From Caryophanon tenue (lineage in GTDB: Bacteria > Bacillota > Bacilli > Bacillales_A > Planococcaceae): a stretch of DNA of 64,000 bases. Every line of letters starts with the position of its first letter. Position 1 is the stretch's first letter. Shown here one piece after another: positions 19,325 to 28,838 of the stretch. The stretch covers positions 310,001 through 374,000 of the forward strand of contig NZ_MASJ01000001.1 of assembly GCF_001700315.1 (NCBI RefSeq), read 5' to 3'. The notes beneath the pieces are model-generated. The model saw nothing but the letters and a program-made list of their open reading frames with translations. It was not told the origin of the DNA and did no database searches. The position numbers and the translations under genes are program-made.

Positions 19325-20452
19325 ATGGCGGATAAGTCTGAACGTTCAAAAGAATTAGAAAATGAGTTAACTTTAGAAGAAGCGAAGAAAATTTTAACGG
19401 CTAAAGCAAAGAAAGAACATGAAATGTCAATGAAGGAAATCGAAGAGGTATTAACAGGCTTCGACATTGAAAATGAAGAAATCTTCCACTTTGCTGAAGA
19501 TTTAGAGAAAACGTTAAATATTTCAATCGAGGGCAAGGAAGAGTTTGAAGAGCAAAGTCTCATGAAAACAGAAGCGACTGAAGAAACGTTCGACTTAAAC
19601 GATTTAAGCGTACCACCTGGCGTGAAAATTAACGACCCTGTCCGCATGTATTTAAAAGAAATCGGACGCGTAGACTTATTATCTGCTGCAGAAGAGGTTC
19701 GTTTAGCAGAACGCATTGAGCAAGGTGACGACGAAGCACGTAAACGTTTAGCAGAAGCAAACTTACGTCTTGTTGTATCGATTGCAAAGCGCTATGTTGG
19801 ACGTGGCATGTTATTCTTAGACTTAATTCAAGAAGGAAATATGGGGCTAATTAAAGCGGTTGAGAAGTTCGATCACCGCAAAGGATTTAAATTCTCGACG
19901 TATGCAACATGGTGGATTCGCCAAGCGATTACACGTGCGATTGCTGACCAAGCACGTACAATTCGTATCCCAGTGCATATGGTTGAAACAATCAACAAAT
20001 TAATTCGTGTACAACGTCAATTATTACAAGATTTAGGTCGTGAGCCATCACCAGAAGAAATCGGTGAAGAAATGGATTTAACGCCTGAAAAAGTACGCGA
20101 AATTTTAAAAATCGCACAAGAGCCAGTATCTCTTGAAACGCCAATTGGTGAAGAAGATGATTCACATTTAGGAGACTTCATTGAAGACTCAGAAGCGCAA
20201 TCACCATCTGACCATGCTGCATATGAGTTATTAAAAGAGCAATTAGAAGATGTGTTAGATACGTTAACAGACCGTGAAGAAAATGTATTACGTTTACGTT
20301 TCGGTTTAGATGATGGTCGTACACGTACGTTAGAAGAAGTAGGGAAAGTATTCGGTGTTACGCGCGAGCGTATTCGTCAAATCGAAGCGAAAGCGTTACG
20401 CAAATTACGCCACCCATCTCGTTCGAAGCGTTTGAAAGACTTCTTAGAATAG
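19325..20452 (+). CDS. sigA: Primary sigma factor SigA (RpoD)
   Basis: Housekeeping sigma subunit of RNA polymerase. 375 residues. Region 1.1 is N-terminal; region 2 includes [20 protein letters not shown] and [20 protein letters not shown]; region 3 includes [14 protein letters not shown]; region 4 ends in [20 protein letters not shown] and [13 protein letters not shown] 19325 ([10 protein letters not shown]) has AGAAGGAGGAAGG upstream; the frame begins 21 bp earlier at a GTG without its own site. Followed by a clear terminator. Confidence 0.98.
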   Translation: MADKSERSKELENELTLEEAKKILTAKAKKEHEMSMKEIEEVLTGFDIENEEIFHFAEDLEKTLNISIEGKEEFEEQSLMKTEATEETFDLNDLSVPPGVKINDPVRMYLKEIGRVDLLSAAEEVRLAERIEQGDDEARKRLAEANLRLVVSIAKRYVGRGMLFLDLIQEGNMGLIKAVEKFDHRKGFKFSTYATWWIRQAITRAIADQARTIRIPVHMVETINKLIRVQRQLLQDLGREPSPEEIGEEMDLTPEKVREILKIAQEPVSLETPIGEEDDSHLGDFIEDSEAQSPSDHAAYELLKEQLEDVLDTLTDREENVLRLRFGLDDGRTRTLEEVGKVFGVTRERIRQIEAKALRKLRHPSRSKRLKDFLE

Positions 20453-20463
20453 AATGAAAGTAA

Positions 20464-20507
20464 CGGGCATACAGTTCTTTAGTAGAACTTTATGCCCTTT
20501 TTTTGTC
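20464..20507 (+). terminator. Terminator of dnaG-sigA
   Basis: GGGCATA/TATGCCC outer stem with AGTTCT/AGAACT inside, then seven T. Confidence 0.92.
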
Positions 20508-20644
20508 AATTTACTCAATGAACCTCATTTATGAGCCGATAGTTACAGTAGACTTAGTTGAGAAGGTGTGCTTTTTTGGTAGTGATACACAAAAAGTACA
20601 CGTATAGAACTACAGTGAAATTGCGTATAATGGGGTCGAATTTT

Positions 20645-21199
20645 ATGTCAAATCAGCGCAAACAAATCATTATTAATGAAATCACGTTTTGGAAACAAAA
20701 TAAACTATTACCAGAACAGTATTGTGATTTTTTAATGACGCTGTATACCGAAGGGCAACAACTAGAGGAGCCAGCACATCAAAAGGCTGTATTACAACGA
20801 GCGACAACGAACAAGAATCATCTTTGGTTGCTTTTTGCAACAATTGTCAGCGCATTATTGTTATACAGTTTATTTGAATTTACAACAGTATCTTGGTTGA
20901 TGCCTGCTATTGGAGCGGTCGTAGCGATTGTTTTTATGGTAAGTGCCTTTTTATTAGTCAAAAAACAGCGCAATATGGCGGCAGTGTTGCAAGTATTAGC
21001 TGCGTTATTGTTGTTTGCAGTATCCATTCAAGTGAGCCAGACATTTTTCCCAAATGATGAAAGTATGTTATATATTTTCATTTTAATGAACTGTGGACTA
21101 TGGTTAGTTAGTGGGTTTTTATTAAAAGCGGTGTATTTTATTTTATCGGGTAGTATCGGTTTAGTGTTTGTGATTGCCCATTTCTTCTTTACGATGTGA
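20645..21199 (+). CDS. Hypothetical membrane protein, DUF2157-like N terminus
   Basis: A 184-residue protein with a soluble N-terminal segment (INEITFWKQNKLLPEQYCDF, LMTLYTEGQQ), resembling the start of DUF2157 membrane proteins, then about six hydrophobic segments from residue 60 to the end. Start is uncertain: ATG 20645 (GGGG 9 bp upstream), ATG 20630 and TTG 20576 (AGAAGG upstream) are all in frame. It is a lone gene between the sigA terminator and cccA, where B. subtilis also has a small membrane-protein gene. Function unknown. Confidence 0.7.
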   Translation: MSNQRKQIIINEITFWKQNKLLPEQYCDFLMTLYTEGQQLEEPAHQKAVLQRATTNKNHLWLLFATIVSALLLYSLFEFTTVSWLMPAIGAVVAIVFMVSAFLLVKKQRNMAAVLQVLAALLLFAVSIQVSQTFFPNDESMLYIFILMNCGLWLVSGFLLKAVYFILSGSIGLVFVIAHFFFTM

Positions 21200-21355
21200 A
21201 ATTATATCACTATTATAATGAGGTTTTTTAGAGAAAAATCATGCATAAAATAGAAAACTTTGTTATAACTCTTTTCGTTTGCAAATGAATTTAGTACAAT
21301 GAAAGTGTTGAAGCTTTTTTGTAAGAGACAAGGCAAGCTGAGGAGGGGAAACCGT

Positions 21356-21709
21356 ATGAAAAACAATCCAATCATTCCGTACATCTTGATTATGGCATTT
21401 GGTATTGGTTTAATTTTCTTCTTATCTTTGGAAGGTGTCGGGAATCAGGAAGAGAAAGCAGAAGAAGAGCAAACAGAAGAAGGCGGCGAAACGACTGAGG
21501 CAGATGGAGAAGCAGTTGCACAAGCCAATTGTATCGGCTGTCACGGTGGCGATTTATCAGGTAGCGTCGGCCCAAGTTTAGTCGGTTTAAGTGATGAAGA
21601 ACATATTCGTGATGTAATTGCGAATGGTCAAGGGACAATGCCAGGTGGTTTAGTGTCAGACCCAGCGCAAGTAGATGCACTTGTGGAGTATATTTTAACA
21701 TTAGAATAA
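21356..21709 (+). CDS. cccA: Membrane-anchored cytochrome c-550
   Basis: Small c-type cytochrome facing outside, passing electrons to terminal oxidase. 117 residues: an N-terminal transmembrane anchor (PYILIMAFGIGLIFFLSL), a Glu-rich linker (about residues 28-55), then a cytochrome domain with the heme motif CIGCH (about 61-65) and the axial Met in GTMPGGL. ATG 21356 has GAGGAGGGG upstream. The position between sigA and trmK matches B. subtilis cccA. Terminator at 21783-21828. Confidence 0.93.
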   Translation: MKNNPIIPYILIMAFGIGLIFFLSLEGVGNQEEKAEEEQTEEGGETTEADGEAVAQANCIGCHGGDLSGSVGPSLVGLSDEEHIRDVIANGQGTMPGGLVSDPAQVDALVEYILTLE

Positions 21710-21782
21710 ATACGGCTTACATATGGAGTGACGTGTGTGCTTCTATGGACTAAGCAAGTATGATTCTAAGCGTAACAGGTAA

Positions 21783-21828
21783 AAAAAGCGATTGTTGCAG
21801 AGGGATTTCTGCGACAGTCGCTTTTTGT
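21783..21828 (+). terminator. Terminator of cccA
   Basis: AAAAAGCGATTGTTGCAG pairs imperfectly (two mismatches) with CTGCGACAGTCGCTTTTT. Confidence 0.85.
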
Positions 21829-21934
21829 TGCTTGAATATTCACGCTTTCTTTGAAAGCACGCAAATGCCTTTTCTTTGCTAAAGGAAGTACGGTATACTA
21901 AATTTAATTTGAAACACAAGAAAGTAGGGATTTT

Positions 21935-22630
21935 GTGAACGCACAAAAATTATCGAAGCGTTTAGAAACAGTGGCATCATTCGTGCCAACAGGAGCCGTT
22001 GTGGCAGATATCGGGAGCGACCACGCATATTTACCGTGCTATTTAGTGCATCGTGGTGTGGCGTCACGTGCTATCGCAGGTGAAGTTGTACAAGGGCCAT
22101 ATGAATCAGCGGAGCGTCAAGTGCGCACAGAAGGTTTAGCAGATAAAATTACGGTGCGTTTAGCAAACGGTTTAGCGGCGGTAACACCACAAGACCAGGT
22201 TGATACAGTAACAATTGCTGGTATGGGTGGCCCATTAATCGTCTCGATTTTAGAAAAGCATCCAGAAAGTTTAGAAACGGTGACACGCTTAATTTTACAA
22301 CCAAATATTCATGCAAAAGTCATTCGTGAGTGGGCGTTGCAACATGGCTGGGCATTAATAGATGAAGTGATTTTAGAAGAAGATGAAAAGATTTACGAAG
22401 TGCTAGTGCTTCAGCGCGGTGAGATGACATTAACTGAGCAAGAAATTTTATTAGGTAAGTTTTTACCAGCACGTAAAGCACCAGCATTCGTTAAAAAATG
22501 GACGCGTGAATATGACAACTGGAAGCGTGTATATGGTGCGATTGAACGCGCAGAAGCAACGCTAGAAAATGAAGCGAAAAAGCAAGAGCTTACACAATAT
22601 ATGACATGGATAGAGGGAGTGTTACGTTAA
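21935..22630 (+). CDS. trmK: tRNA (adenine(22)-N1)-methyltransferase
   Basis: SAM-dependent methylation of A22 in the tRNA D-loop (B. subtilis YqfN/TrmK). 231 residues; SAM motif VVADIGSDHAYLPCYLV (about residues 22-38), VTIAGMGGPLIVSILE and LILQPNIHAKVIREW. GTG start with AAGTAGGG 4-5 bp upstream. The Nif3 gene begins one base after the stop, so the two are coupled as in many Firmicutes. Confidence 0.92.
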   Translation: MNAQKLSKRLETVASFVPTGAVVADIGSDHAYLPCYLVHRGVASRAIAGEVVQGPYESAERQVRTEGLADKITVRLANGLAAVTPQDQVDTVTIAGMGGPLIVSILEKHPESLETVTRLILQPNIHAKVIREWALQHGWALIDEVILEEDEKIYEVLVLQRGEMTLTEQEILLGKFLPARKAPAFVKKWTREYDNWKRVYGAIERAEATLENEAKKQELTQYMTWIEGVLR

Positions 22631-22631
22631 C

Positions 22632-23744
22632 ATGGCAGTGAATGGACAAGAAATTATCCGTTTATTTGAAACGTGGTCACCAAAAAAACTAGCATGCATG
22701 GACAATGACCCAATTGGTTTAGCGATTGGTACATTAAATAAGCCGGTGTCGAAAGTGCTCGTTACATTAGACGTTAATGATGCAGTGGCAAATGAAGCGA
22801 TTGCACAAGGCTGTGAGTTAATTATTGCGCATCATCCACCTATTTTCCGCAAACTGGCGAATATTCGTACAGATAATCCAGCAGGTGCGTTGTATGAAAA
22901 GCTTATTAAACACGATGTTGCGGTATATGCAGCGCATACGAATTTAGATGTGGCAACAGGTGGTGTCAATGATTTACTAGCAGAGGCACTACAATTAACT
23001 GATTGCGAAGTGCTAGAAAAAACATATCGTGAGCAATTAATGAAGCTAGCTGTATTTGAGCAACAAAGTAATGCAGATGCTTTACGCGAAGCACTTGCAA
23101 AAGCAGGTGCAGGCAATATTGGCGATTATACAGGGTGTAGCTTTACAACACACGGAGAAGGTCGTTATACGGCGCAAGCGGGAGCGAATCCAACAAAAGG
23201 GGAAGTTGGTACGCCACATATTGAGCAAGAGGTACGTATCGAAGTAGTATTCCCACAATCAATTAAAAATCGCGTATTAAAAGCGATGCTCACAACGCAT
23301 TCCTATGAAGAGCCAGCATATGATTTATTTACGATGGCGATTGATGTGAATGAAATGGGCTTAGGACGTGTAGGGCGCTTAGCGCAACCGATGACAATGC
23401 GTGACTTTGTCAGTCATGTAAAAGAAGCACTACAAGTACCAGCTGTGCGTATTGTTGGTGACCCTGATTCAATCGTATCAAAAGTTGCGGTTGTTGGTGG
23501 CGACGGCAATAAATATATTTATGCAGCGAAACGAGCAGGTGCTGACGTTTTTGTTACAGGAGATATGTATTTCCATGTGGCACAAGATGCACAAACAATG
23601 GGCTTACAAATTGTTGACCCAGGACATCATGTCGAAAAAGTAATGATTCCAGGTGTAGCGAAAAAAATGACCGAGCTATGTGCGAAATTAGATGTTGAAT
23701 TTATCGAATCAACAGTCAATACGGAACCATTTTTATTTATGTAA
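22632..23744 (+). CDS. Nif3-like dinuclear metal-center hexameric protein (YqfO)
   Basis: NIF3 family, annotated in the past as GTP cyclohydrolase I type 2 homolog; true reaction unsettled. 370 residues with the metal-binding AHHPPIFRKL (about residues 64-73), AAHTNLDVATGGVND and the C-terminal DMYFHVAQDA and DPGHHVEK. The length includes the PII/CutA-like insert of Gram-positive YqfO (about residues 130-235). Co-transcribed with trmK. The hairpin-tail repeat beyond the stop separates it from convergent dctP. Confidence 0.9.
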   Translation: MAVNGQEIIRLFETWSPKKLACMDNDPIGLAIGTLNKPVSKVLVTLDVNDAVANEAIAQGCELIIAHHPPIFRKLANIRTDNPAGALYEKLIKHDVAVYAAHTNLDVATGGVNDLLAEALQLTDCEVLEKTYREQLMKLAVFEQQSNADALREALAKAGAGNIGDYTGCSFTTHGEGRYTAQAGANPTKGEVGTPHIEQEVRIEVVFPQSIKNRVLKAMLTTHSYEEPAYDLFTMAIDVNEMGLGRVGRLAQPMTMRDFVSHVKEALQVPAVRIVGDPDSIVSKVAVVGGDGNKYIYAAKRAGADVFVTGDMYFHVAQDAQTMGLQIVDPGHHVEKVMIPGVAKKMTELCAKLDVEFIESTVNTEPFLFM

Positions 23745-23907
23745 TAACGTGTCCGGTGTAGCGCAAAGCGTAAAAAAAGAAGCTGGAACTGATGAGCTTG
23801 AGACTACAGGCTCAAGCTCATGCCTGCGAAACGCGTCCGATATGTAGAGTAGCACCCAACGCACAAAAATATCCTTCAGCAGTTGTCGTTGCTGAAGGAT
23901 GTTTTTG
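23745..23907 (+). repeat. Hairpin-tail repeat, copy at the dctP 3' end
   Basis: Body TGCCTGCGAAACGCGTCC...GTAGCACC (23821-23855) is shared with the 30.3, 39.4 and 63.0 kb copies. The hairpin ATCCTTCAGCA/TGCTGAAGGAT spans 23871-23900 and lies 34 bp from the dctP stop. A second perfect 11-bp inverted repeat (23792-23802 with 23811-23821) precedes the core. Confidence 0.8.
23871..23906. terminator. Bidirectional terminator between the Nif3 gene and dctP
   Basis: ATCCTTCAGCA and TGCTGAAGGAT, 11-bp stem, 8-base loop, A5 before and T5 after. It serves the trmK-Nif3 unit and dctP. Confidence 0.9.
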
Positions 23908-23934
23908 TTTGTTTCAATTCTTTTTTACTGTAAA

Positions 23935-25194
23935 TTAAACAGAAGGTGTTGTTTTGGACGATAATGCAATTTGCTCTTGCTCTACATCAAATTCGTTTTC
24001 CATTTTCGATACAACAACTGTTGCCACACCATTACCGATTAAATTTGTCACAGCACGTGCTTCAGACATGAAGCGGTCGACACCAATTAATAGTGCAATC
24101 CCTTCAACCGGAATCATTGGGAAGGCGGCTAGTGTTGCAGCCAGTGTGATAAAGCCAGAGCCGGTAACACCTGCAGCCCCTTTAGATGTAATCATTAATA
24201 CACCTAGTAACGTAAGCATTTGGATAATTGATAGTTCAATGCCGTATGCTTGCGCGATGAAAATCGCAGCCATTGATAAGTAAATCGATGTGCCATCTAA
24301 GTTGAACGAGTAGCCGGTTGGTACAACAAGCCCGACAACTTGTTTCGAACAGCCGTAGTTTTCGAGCTTGCGCATCATGGCTGGTAACGCCGATTCAGAT
24401 GATGACGTTCCAATAACTAAGAAAATTTCGTCTTTCATATACGCAATGAATTTAAAGATGCTAAATTTATAGTAACGTGCAATGCCCCCAAGTACTAATA
24501 TAACAAAGAAGAACATTGTTGCGTACACCGACACCATTAATAAACCAAGTGATGTGAGTGAACTTAAACCAAATTTACCGATTGTGTACGCCATTGCACC
24601 GAATGCACCGATTGGCGAAATTTTCATTACGATACCAACGATTTTAAAGAAGATTTCTGATACTTGTTCAAAGAAGCGAATAACAGGACGTGATTCCTCA
24701 CCGATAGCTGCAGCAGCAACCCCGAATAATACCGCACATAATAATGTTGGTAATAGCTCACCATTTGCAAGTGAACCAATAAAGTTTTCAGGAATAATAC
24801 TCATTAAAAAGTCTACTGTGCCACCTGACTGCTCAGCAGCGTCTGTGTATTGTGAAACGTCAGCACTTACATTTGACGTATCTAGACCTTGACCTGGTTT
24901 AATAATATTGACAACGATTAAACCGATTGCAAGAGAAATTGTTGACACGACTTCAAAGTATAGCAATGCTTTCCCGCCAATTTTCCCTACTTTTTTCATA
25001 TCGCCCATACTACCGATCCCAACAACAACTGTTAAGAAAATAATCGGGGCAATTAACATTTTAATTAAATTAATAAAGACATCTGCAAGAATTTTCAGCT
25101 CTGCTCCAAAACTAGGGAACAATGCACCCACGATAATACCAAGAATAATGGCGATAATCACTTGTACCGTCAAGTTTTTTAAATTAAGACGCAT
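23935..25194 (-). CDS. dctP: C4-dicarboxylate:cation symporter (DAACS family)
   Basis: Sodium- or proton-driven uptake of fumarate, succinate and malate. 419 residues with about eight membrane helices, the serine-rich reentrant loop VIGTSSSESALPAMMRKLE (about residues 270-288), the GYSFNLDGTSIYL motif (about 307-319) and SKGAAGVTGSGFITL. AAAAGGAG precedes the ATG. It sits with dctB, dctS and dctR as in the B. subtilis dctB-S-R-P cluster, which identifies the substrate class. A CcpA cre site lies upstream (25229-25243). Confidence 0.92.
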   Translation of the reverse strand: MRLNLKNLTVQVIIAIILGIIVGALFPSFGAELKILADVFINLIKMLIAPIIFLTVVVGIGSMGDMKKVGKIGGKALLYFEVVSTISLAIGLIVVNIIKPGQGLDTSNVSADVSQYTDAAEQSGGTVDFLMSIIPENFIGSLANGELLPTLLCAVLFGVAAAAIGEESRPVIRFFEQVSEIFFKIVGIVMKISPIGAFGAMAYTIGKFGLSSLTSLGLLMVSVYATMFFFVILVLGGIARYYKFSIFKFIAYMKDEIFLVIGTSSSESALPAMMRKLENYGCSKQVVGLVVPTGYSFNLDGTSIYLSMAAIFIAQAYGIELSIIQMLTLLGVLMITSKGAAGVTGSGFITLAATLAAFPMIPVEGIALLIGVDRFMSEARAVTNLIGNGVATVVVSKMENEFDVEQEQIALSSKTTPSV

Positions 25195-25228
25195 GTTATC
25201 AAACTCCTTTTTTTTCAGAATTGTTTTT

Positions 25229-25243
25229 TTGTTAACGTTTTCA
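25229..25243 (-). promoter_or_regulatory. CcpA cre site upstream of dctP
   Basis: The minus strand reads ATGAAAACGTTAACA, an exact match to WTGNAARCGNWWWCA, 35-49 bp before the dctP start codon. This predicts glucose repression of dicarboxylate uptake. Confidence 0.75.
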
Positions 25244-25403
25244 TCACTTTACAGCAATGCTTTCAAAAAATGCTTTTTTGGTGATAAAGTTTTTAAAAAT
25301 GTTTCTGAAAATGAGGTACGTACAACATGTGAAACGTTGAGTAATCTACTGTTATAAACAGTTTTTTGTTTTTATTTCTGTATTAGTACAATGTTTTCGG
25401 TCA

Positions 25404-25442
25404 TAAAAATAGCTATTTTGACCAATAAGACCAAAATAGCTA
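25404..25442 (-). terminator. Terminator of dctB
   Basis: TAGCTATTTTG/CAAAATAGCTA 11-bp stem with an 11-base loop; on the minus strand it ends in five T. It overlaps the dctB stop codon. Confidence 0.88.
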
Positions 25443-26456
25443 CTGTGCAAATGTATCAATAATTTGTTTATAGTGTGTATTTGCGTAGGCTTCATAAATA
25501 GGCGCCATACGCTGCTGGAAGCGTCTTTTTTCTATGTCAGAAAGTGTTGAGATTTCGGCACGCTGTTGTAAAGTAGCATACGCTTGCTTATTTAACTGTG
25601 CAGATTGAGCGAAATGCCACGCAGTTGTTTCGTGCAATGCTTCATCAATAATTTGTTGAACGTCTGGTGGTAATTGCGTATAAAAATCCTCGTTTATTAA
25701 CACGACATAGCTTAAAAGTCCATGGGCTGATACGGTTACATACGGCTGAAAACCATCGATATTTTTCGATGCGATGTTTGAAAATGTATTTTCTTGAATG
25801 GTATATGTTTGCGCCTTCGCATTTGAGAAAATATCTTGAAAGGCAAGTGTAATCGGTGTTGCGTCTAATAATGTGAATTGTTCTTTCAAAATATGACTAT
25901 CCATAATACGGACGTATTGTTGCTGAAAGTCATCAATTTTCGTAATCGGCAGTTCCGATAAAAAATGTTTAAAGCCATTTGCCCAAAATGCGCGGGGTAT
26001 GACGTTATCTACGGAGGACATCGCGAGCAATTGCTGTGCTTCTTCACTTGTGAAAAAGCGTTCGACATGCTGTGCATCATGAAATAAATACGGAATATCT
26101 AATACCGCCCATGCCGGCACTTCTGTTGTCATCTTTGAAACGGTTGGCATAATCATTTGTACATCGTTATGTTGTAGCGCGGCTAGCTCCGTTTCATCAT
26201 TGTATAAAACGGCATTGGCAAATACTTGTACATCAATATGACCGTTGGATTTTTGTTCGACTAAGTTTGCAAAGTGCTGTGCAGCAAGCCCTTTTGGTGT
26301 ATTTTGTGCCACGACATGACTAATTTTTATCGTGATTTGTTCATCCAGTGCTTGCTGTTCATCATCATATGGTAACGTTTGTGTAGTGGATGGCCACAGA
26401 AGAAAGCCAAAAAACATGCATAGGCAAAGGCCGATGACTATGATAAAATAACGCAC
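25440..26456 (-). CDS. dctB: Dicarboxylate-binding sensor accessory protein (TRAP DctP family)
   Basis: Extracytoplasmic binding protein of the TRAP solute-receptor family. 338 residues: an N-terminal signal or anchor helix (IIVIGLCLCMFFGFLLW), then the receptor fold with ISHVVAQNTPKGLAAQHFAN and the Arg-containing YVRIMDSHIL. No TRAP membrane subunits are nearby; in B. subtilis the equivalent DctB acts with sensor DctS instead, and here dctS starts divergently 63 bp away. GTG start with AAAGGAG at 6-7 bp. Whether it helps transport or only sensing is inferred from B. subtilis. Confidence 0.87.
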   Translation of the reverse strand: MRYFIIVIGLCLCMFFGFLLWPSTTQTLPYDDEQQALDEQITIKISHVVAQNTPKGLAAQHFANLVEQKSNGHIDVQVFANAVLYNDETELAALQHNDVQMIMPTVSKMTTEVPAWAVLDIPYLFHDAQHVERFFTSEEAQQLLAMSSVDNVIPRAFWANGFKHFLSELPITKIDDFQQQYVRIMDSHILKEQFTLLDATPITLAFQDIFSNAKAQTYTIQENTFSNIASKNIDGFQPYVTVSAHGLLSYVVLINEDFYTQLPPDVQQIIDEALHETTAWHFAQSAQLNKQAYATLQQRAEISTLSDIEKRRFQQRMAPIYEAYANTHYKQIIDTFAQ

Positions 26457-26519
26457 AAACTAGCTCCTTTCTGGCAAGATTAGTTGCAGTATATCATTTG
26501 TTTGACTGAGGAGGGCTAT

Positions 26520-28100
26520 ATGTCTTTTAAAAATGTGCCAATGAATGGCAAAATATTACTGTTTATGTGTTGCATTTTAGCGGTGTCATTTACGATTGCT
26601 GGCACATTTTCACTGAAAATATGGTTGGATGAGCGACAAAGTTTATTGACCGAGCAAGCGATGTTAATGGCACGTACCGTAAGCGAAATTCCATTGATTC
26701 AAGATGTGATGACATTGCCACCAGAGCAAGCATCGACAAGTATGGAAAGTACGATTGACGAATTACGGGCTATTAATAATGCATCGTATATTGTCGTCAT
26801 GAATATGGAACGCGTGCGGCTTACACACCCAAGTAAGCAAATGGTTGGTACAGCATCACATTCAGAGGATTTAAGTCCAGCTTTTGCTGAACATTATTAT
26901 ACGACGGTGGCAGCTGGCGAACAAGGAAAGATGATACGAGCGTTTGCACCGATTGTCAATACGTCCCATGAACAAGTAGGTGTTGTCGTTGTTGGTTATT
27001 TATTACCAAATGTGTGGCAACTCATTCAAGAAACACAAGTACTTATTTGGATAACGCTTATTATTTCTATCGCATGTAGCATCGGTGGTGCGACATTGTT
27101 AAGCCGCCATATGAAGCAACAAATGTACGGTCTAGAGCCACACGAAATCGCGAAGTTATATCATGAACGTACCGAAACCTTTAATGCGATGCAAGAAGGA
27201 GTTATCGCGATTGATACAGACCATCGCATTACGATTTTTAATCCGAAAGCATGTGATATATTGGGTGTTCAAGGCGACTTTATTGGTCAGCGCATTGAAC
27301 GTGTGTTAATTGATACACGATTGCCTGAAATTATCGTGTCAGGCAAGGCAGTACATAACCAAGAAATTTACATTCAACAAACGCCGATTATTTCAAACCG
27401 TGTACCTATTCATGTGAACGGAGAGACGGTAGGGGCGATTGCTATTTTCCGTGACCGTACGGAAGTGAAGGCATTAGCCGAAGAGCTTACAGGAGTAAAA
27501 GCATTCGTGGAAGGGTTGCGCGTACAAACACATGAATATAAAAATAAATTGCATACGATTGCAGGATTGTTGCAGCTCAATAAACCACAAGAGGCGTTAC
27601 ATTATATTACAGAAGTAAAAGAAGCACACGAAGAATTAACAACGATGCTTGAGCAACGCATTGCACATGAACAAATTGCCGGTCTGCTCTTAAGTAAAGT
27701 ACAGGCAGGCAATGAACTAGGCATTCATGTGCAGTTAGATCGCCAAATGCAAGTAACAGCCTTACCGCCTCGTTTAGATCAGCATGATGTTGTCATTATG
27801 CTGGGCAATTTAATCGAAAATGCATTTGATGCGTTGCGTGATAGTCCGGGGCCAAAAGAAGTCGAAATTAGCATTGAAGGAGATGCGACATGTTTAGCGT
27901 TATCGGTGAGCGATAATGGTACCGGCATGACGGCATCGACACAACAACAATTATTGACACGAGGATTTTCGACAAAAGGAAGTGAAAATCGTGGCATTGG
28001 TATGTATTTAGTGGGGCAAATTGTTGAGCGTGCAGACGGAATATTAACGGTTGAAAGTGAATTAGGATACGGAACAACGATGACGATTACGTTTGAGTGA
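26520..28100 (+). CDS. dctS: C4-dicarboxylate sensor histidine kinase
   Basis: Membrane sensor of the CitA/DcuS class, 526 residues. A first helix (ILLFMCCILAVSFTIAGTF), an extracytoplasmic PDC domain (about residues 40-165), a second helix (VLIWITLIISIACSIGGA), a PAS domain (ETFNAMQEGVIAIDTDHRI) and a kinase core: phospho-acceptor His in VQTHEYKNKLHTIAGLLQL, N box LGNLIENAFDAL, G boxes VSDNGTGM and NRGIGMYLV. ATG 26520 has GAGGAGGG upstream. Divergent from dctB and overlapping the next gene region closely, it signals to DctR. Confidence 0.93.
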   Translation: MSFKNVPMNGKILLFMCCILAVSFTIAGTFSLKIWLDERQSLLTEQAMLMARTVSEIPLIQDVMTLPPEQASTSMESTIDELRAINNASYIVVMNMERVRLTHPSKQMVGTASHSEDLSPAFAEHYYTTVAAGEQGKMIRAFAPIVNTSHEQVGVVVVGYLLPNVWQLIQETQVLIWITLIISIACSIGGATLLSRHMKQQMYGLEPHEIAKLYHERTETFNAMQEGVIAIDTDHRITIFNPKACDILGVQGDFIGQRIERVLIDTRLPEIIVSGKAVHNQEIYIQQTPIISNRVPIHVNGETVGAIAIFRDRTEVKALAEELTGVKAFVEGLRVQTHEYKNKLHTIAGLLQLNKPQEALHYITEVKEAHEELTTMLEQRIAHEQIAGLLLSKVQAGNELGIHVQLDRQMQVTALPPRLDQHDVVIMLGNLIENAFDALRDSPGPKEVEISIEGDATCLALSVSDNGTGMTASTQQQLLTRGFSTKGSENRGIGMYLVGQIVERADGILTVESELGYGTTMTITFE

Positions 28101-28113
28101 ATGGAGGAGCACT

Positions 28114-28818
28114 ATGTATAAAGTATTATGTATTGAAGATGACCCAATGGTGCGCGAAGTGAATCGCCAATTTATTGAGCGTGTCGAAGGTTTTACAGTC
28201 ATTGATTTTGCAAAAGATGGACAGGAAGGCTTGCAGAAAATTGAACAGCTCCGTCCACATTTAGTATTTATGGATGTCTATATGCCACAGCTAGATGGTT
28301 TAGAGACACTTGCGTTGCTTCGCGCGCAAGACACAGAAACGGATGTAATTATGGTGACAGCAGCGACGAATGTCGAAGCAATTAATCGCGCGATGCATTT
28401 AGGTATTTTTGATTATATTTTAAAGCCATTTTCAATGGAGCGCGTAGCACAAGCATTGGAGAAATATAAACCATATAAAGCGTTATTAACAACGCAGCGT
28501 GATTTTACGCAGCAACAGCTTGACCGTTTATTACATACAACAGAGACGCCCGTAAAAGTGGAAAATATTGCGTTAACGGAAGCGTTGCCAAAAGGATTAA
28601 ATAAAGCGACGCTCGATAAAATTTTGCAACATTTGCATGGCTTACAGGTAGCAACATCAGCGGAGCAGCTTGCTTCTCAGCTTGGCATCGCGCGTGTGAC
28701 CGCAAGACGTTATTTAGATTTTTTAGAGAAACAGCAAATTGTGTCAGTCGATATTCAATACGGTCAAATTGGAAGGCCGATGAATTTATACGCCATTACA
28801 GCACATAAAAAAGAGTAG
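28114..28818 (+). CDS. dctR: C4-dicarboxylate response regulator
   Basis: CitB/DcuR-type response regulator, 234 residues. Receiver domain with acidic pocket IEDDPM, phospho-Asp in VFMDVYMPQLDG (about residue 56), conserved Thr in MVTAAT and Lys in LKPFSM. The C-terminal HTH is near SAEQLASQLGIARVTARRYL (about 185-204). ATG 28114 has GGAGGAG 4 bp upstream; the frame begins 21 bp earlier without a site. By analogy it activates dctP in response to dicarboxylates. Terminator shared with the convergent GGDEF gene. Confidence 0.93.
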   Translation: MYKVLCIEDDPMVREVNRQFIERVEGFTVIDFAKDGQEGLQKIEQLRPHLVFMDVYMPQLDGLETLALLRAQDTETDVIMVTAATNVEAINRAMHLGIFDYILKPFSMERVAQALEKYKPYKALLTTQRDFTQQQLDRLLHTTETPVKVENIALTEALPKGLNKATLDKILQHLHGLQVATSAEQLASQLGIARVTARRYLDFLEKQQIVSVDIQYGQIGRPMNLYAITAHKKE

Positions 28819-28838
28819 CGATTTGCTACTCTTTTTTA
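28806..28838. terminator. Bidirectional terminator between dctR and the GGDEF gene
   Basis: AAAAAAGAGTAGC and GCTACTCTTTTTT flank a 5-base loop; both stop codons lie in or next to the stem. Confidence 0.92.

Noticed and set aside
19174-19716. Minus-strand frame of 180 codons
   Set aside because: Antisense to dnaG and sigA and without a ribosome site.
24482-25357. Plus-strand frames of 136 and 149 codons opposite dctP
   Set aside because: Antisense shadows of a well-supported transporter gene; low-complexity composition.
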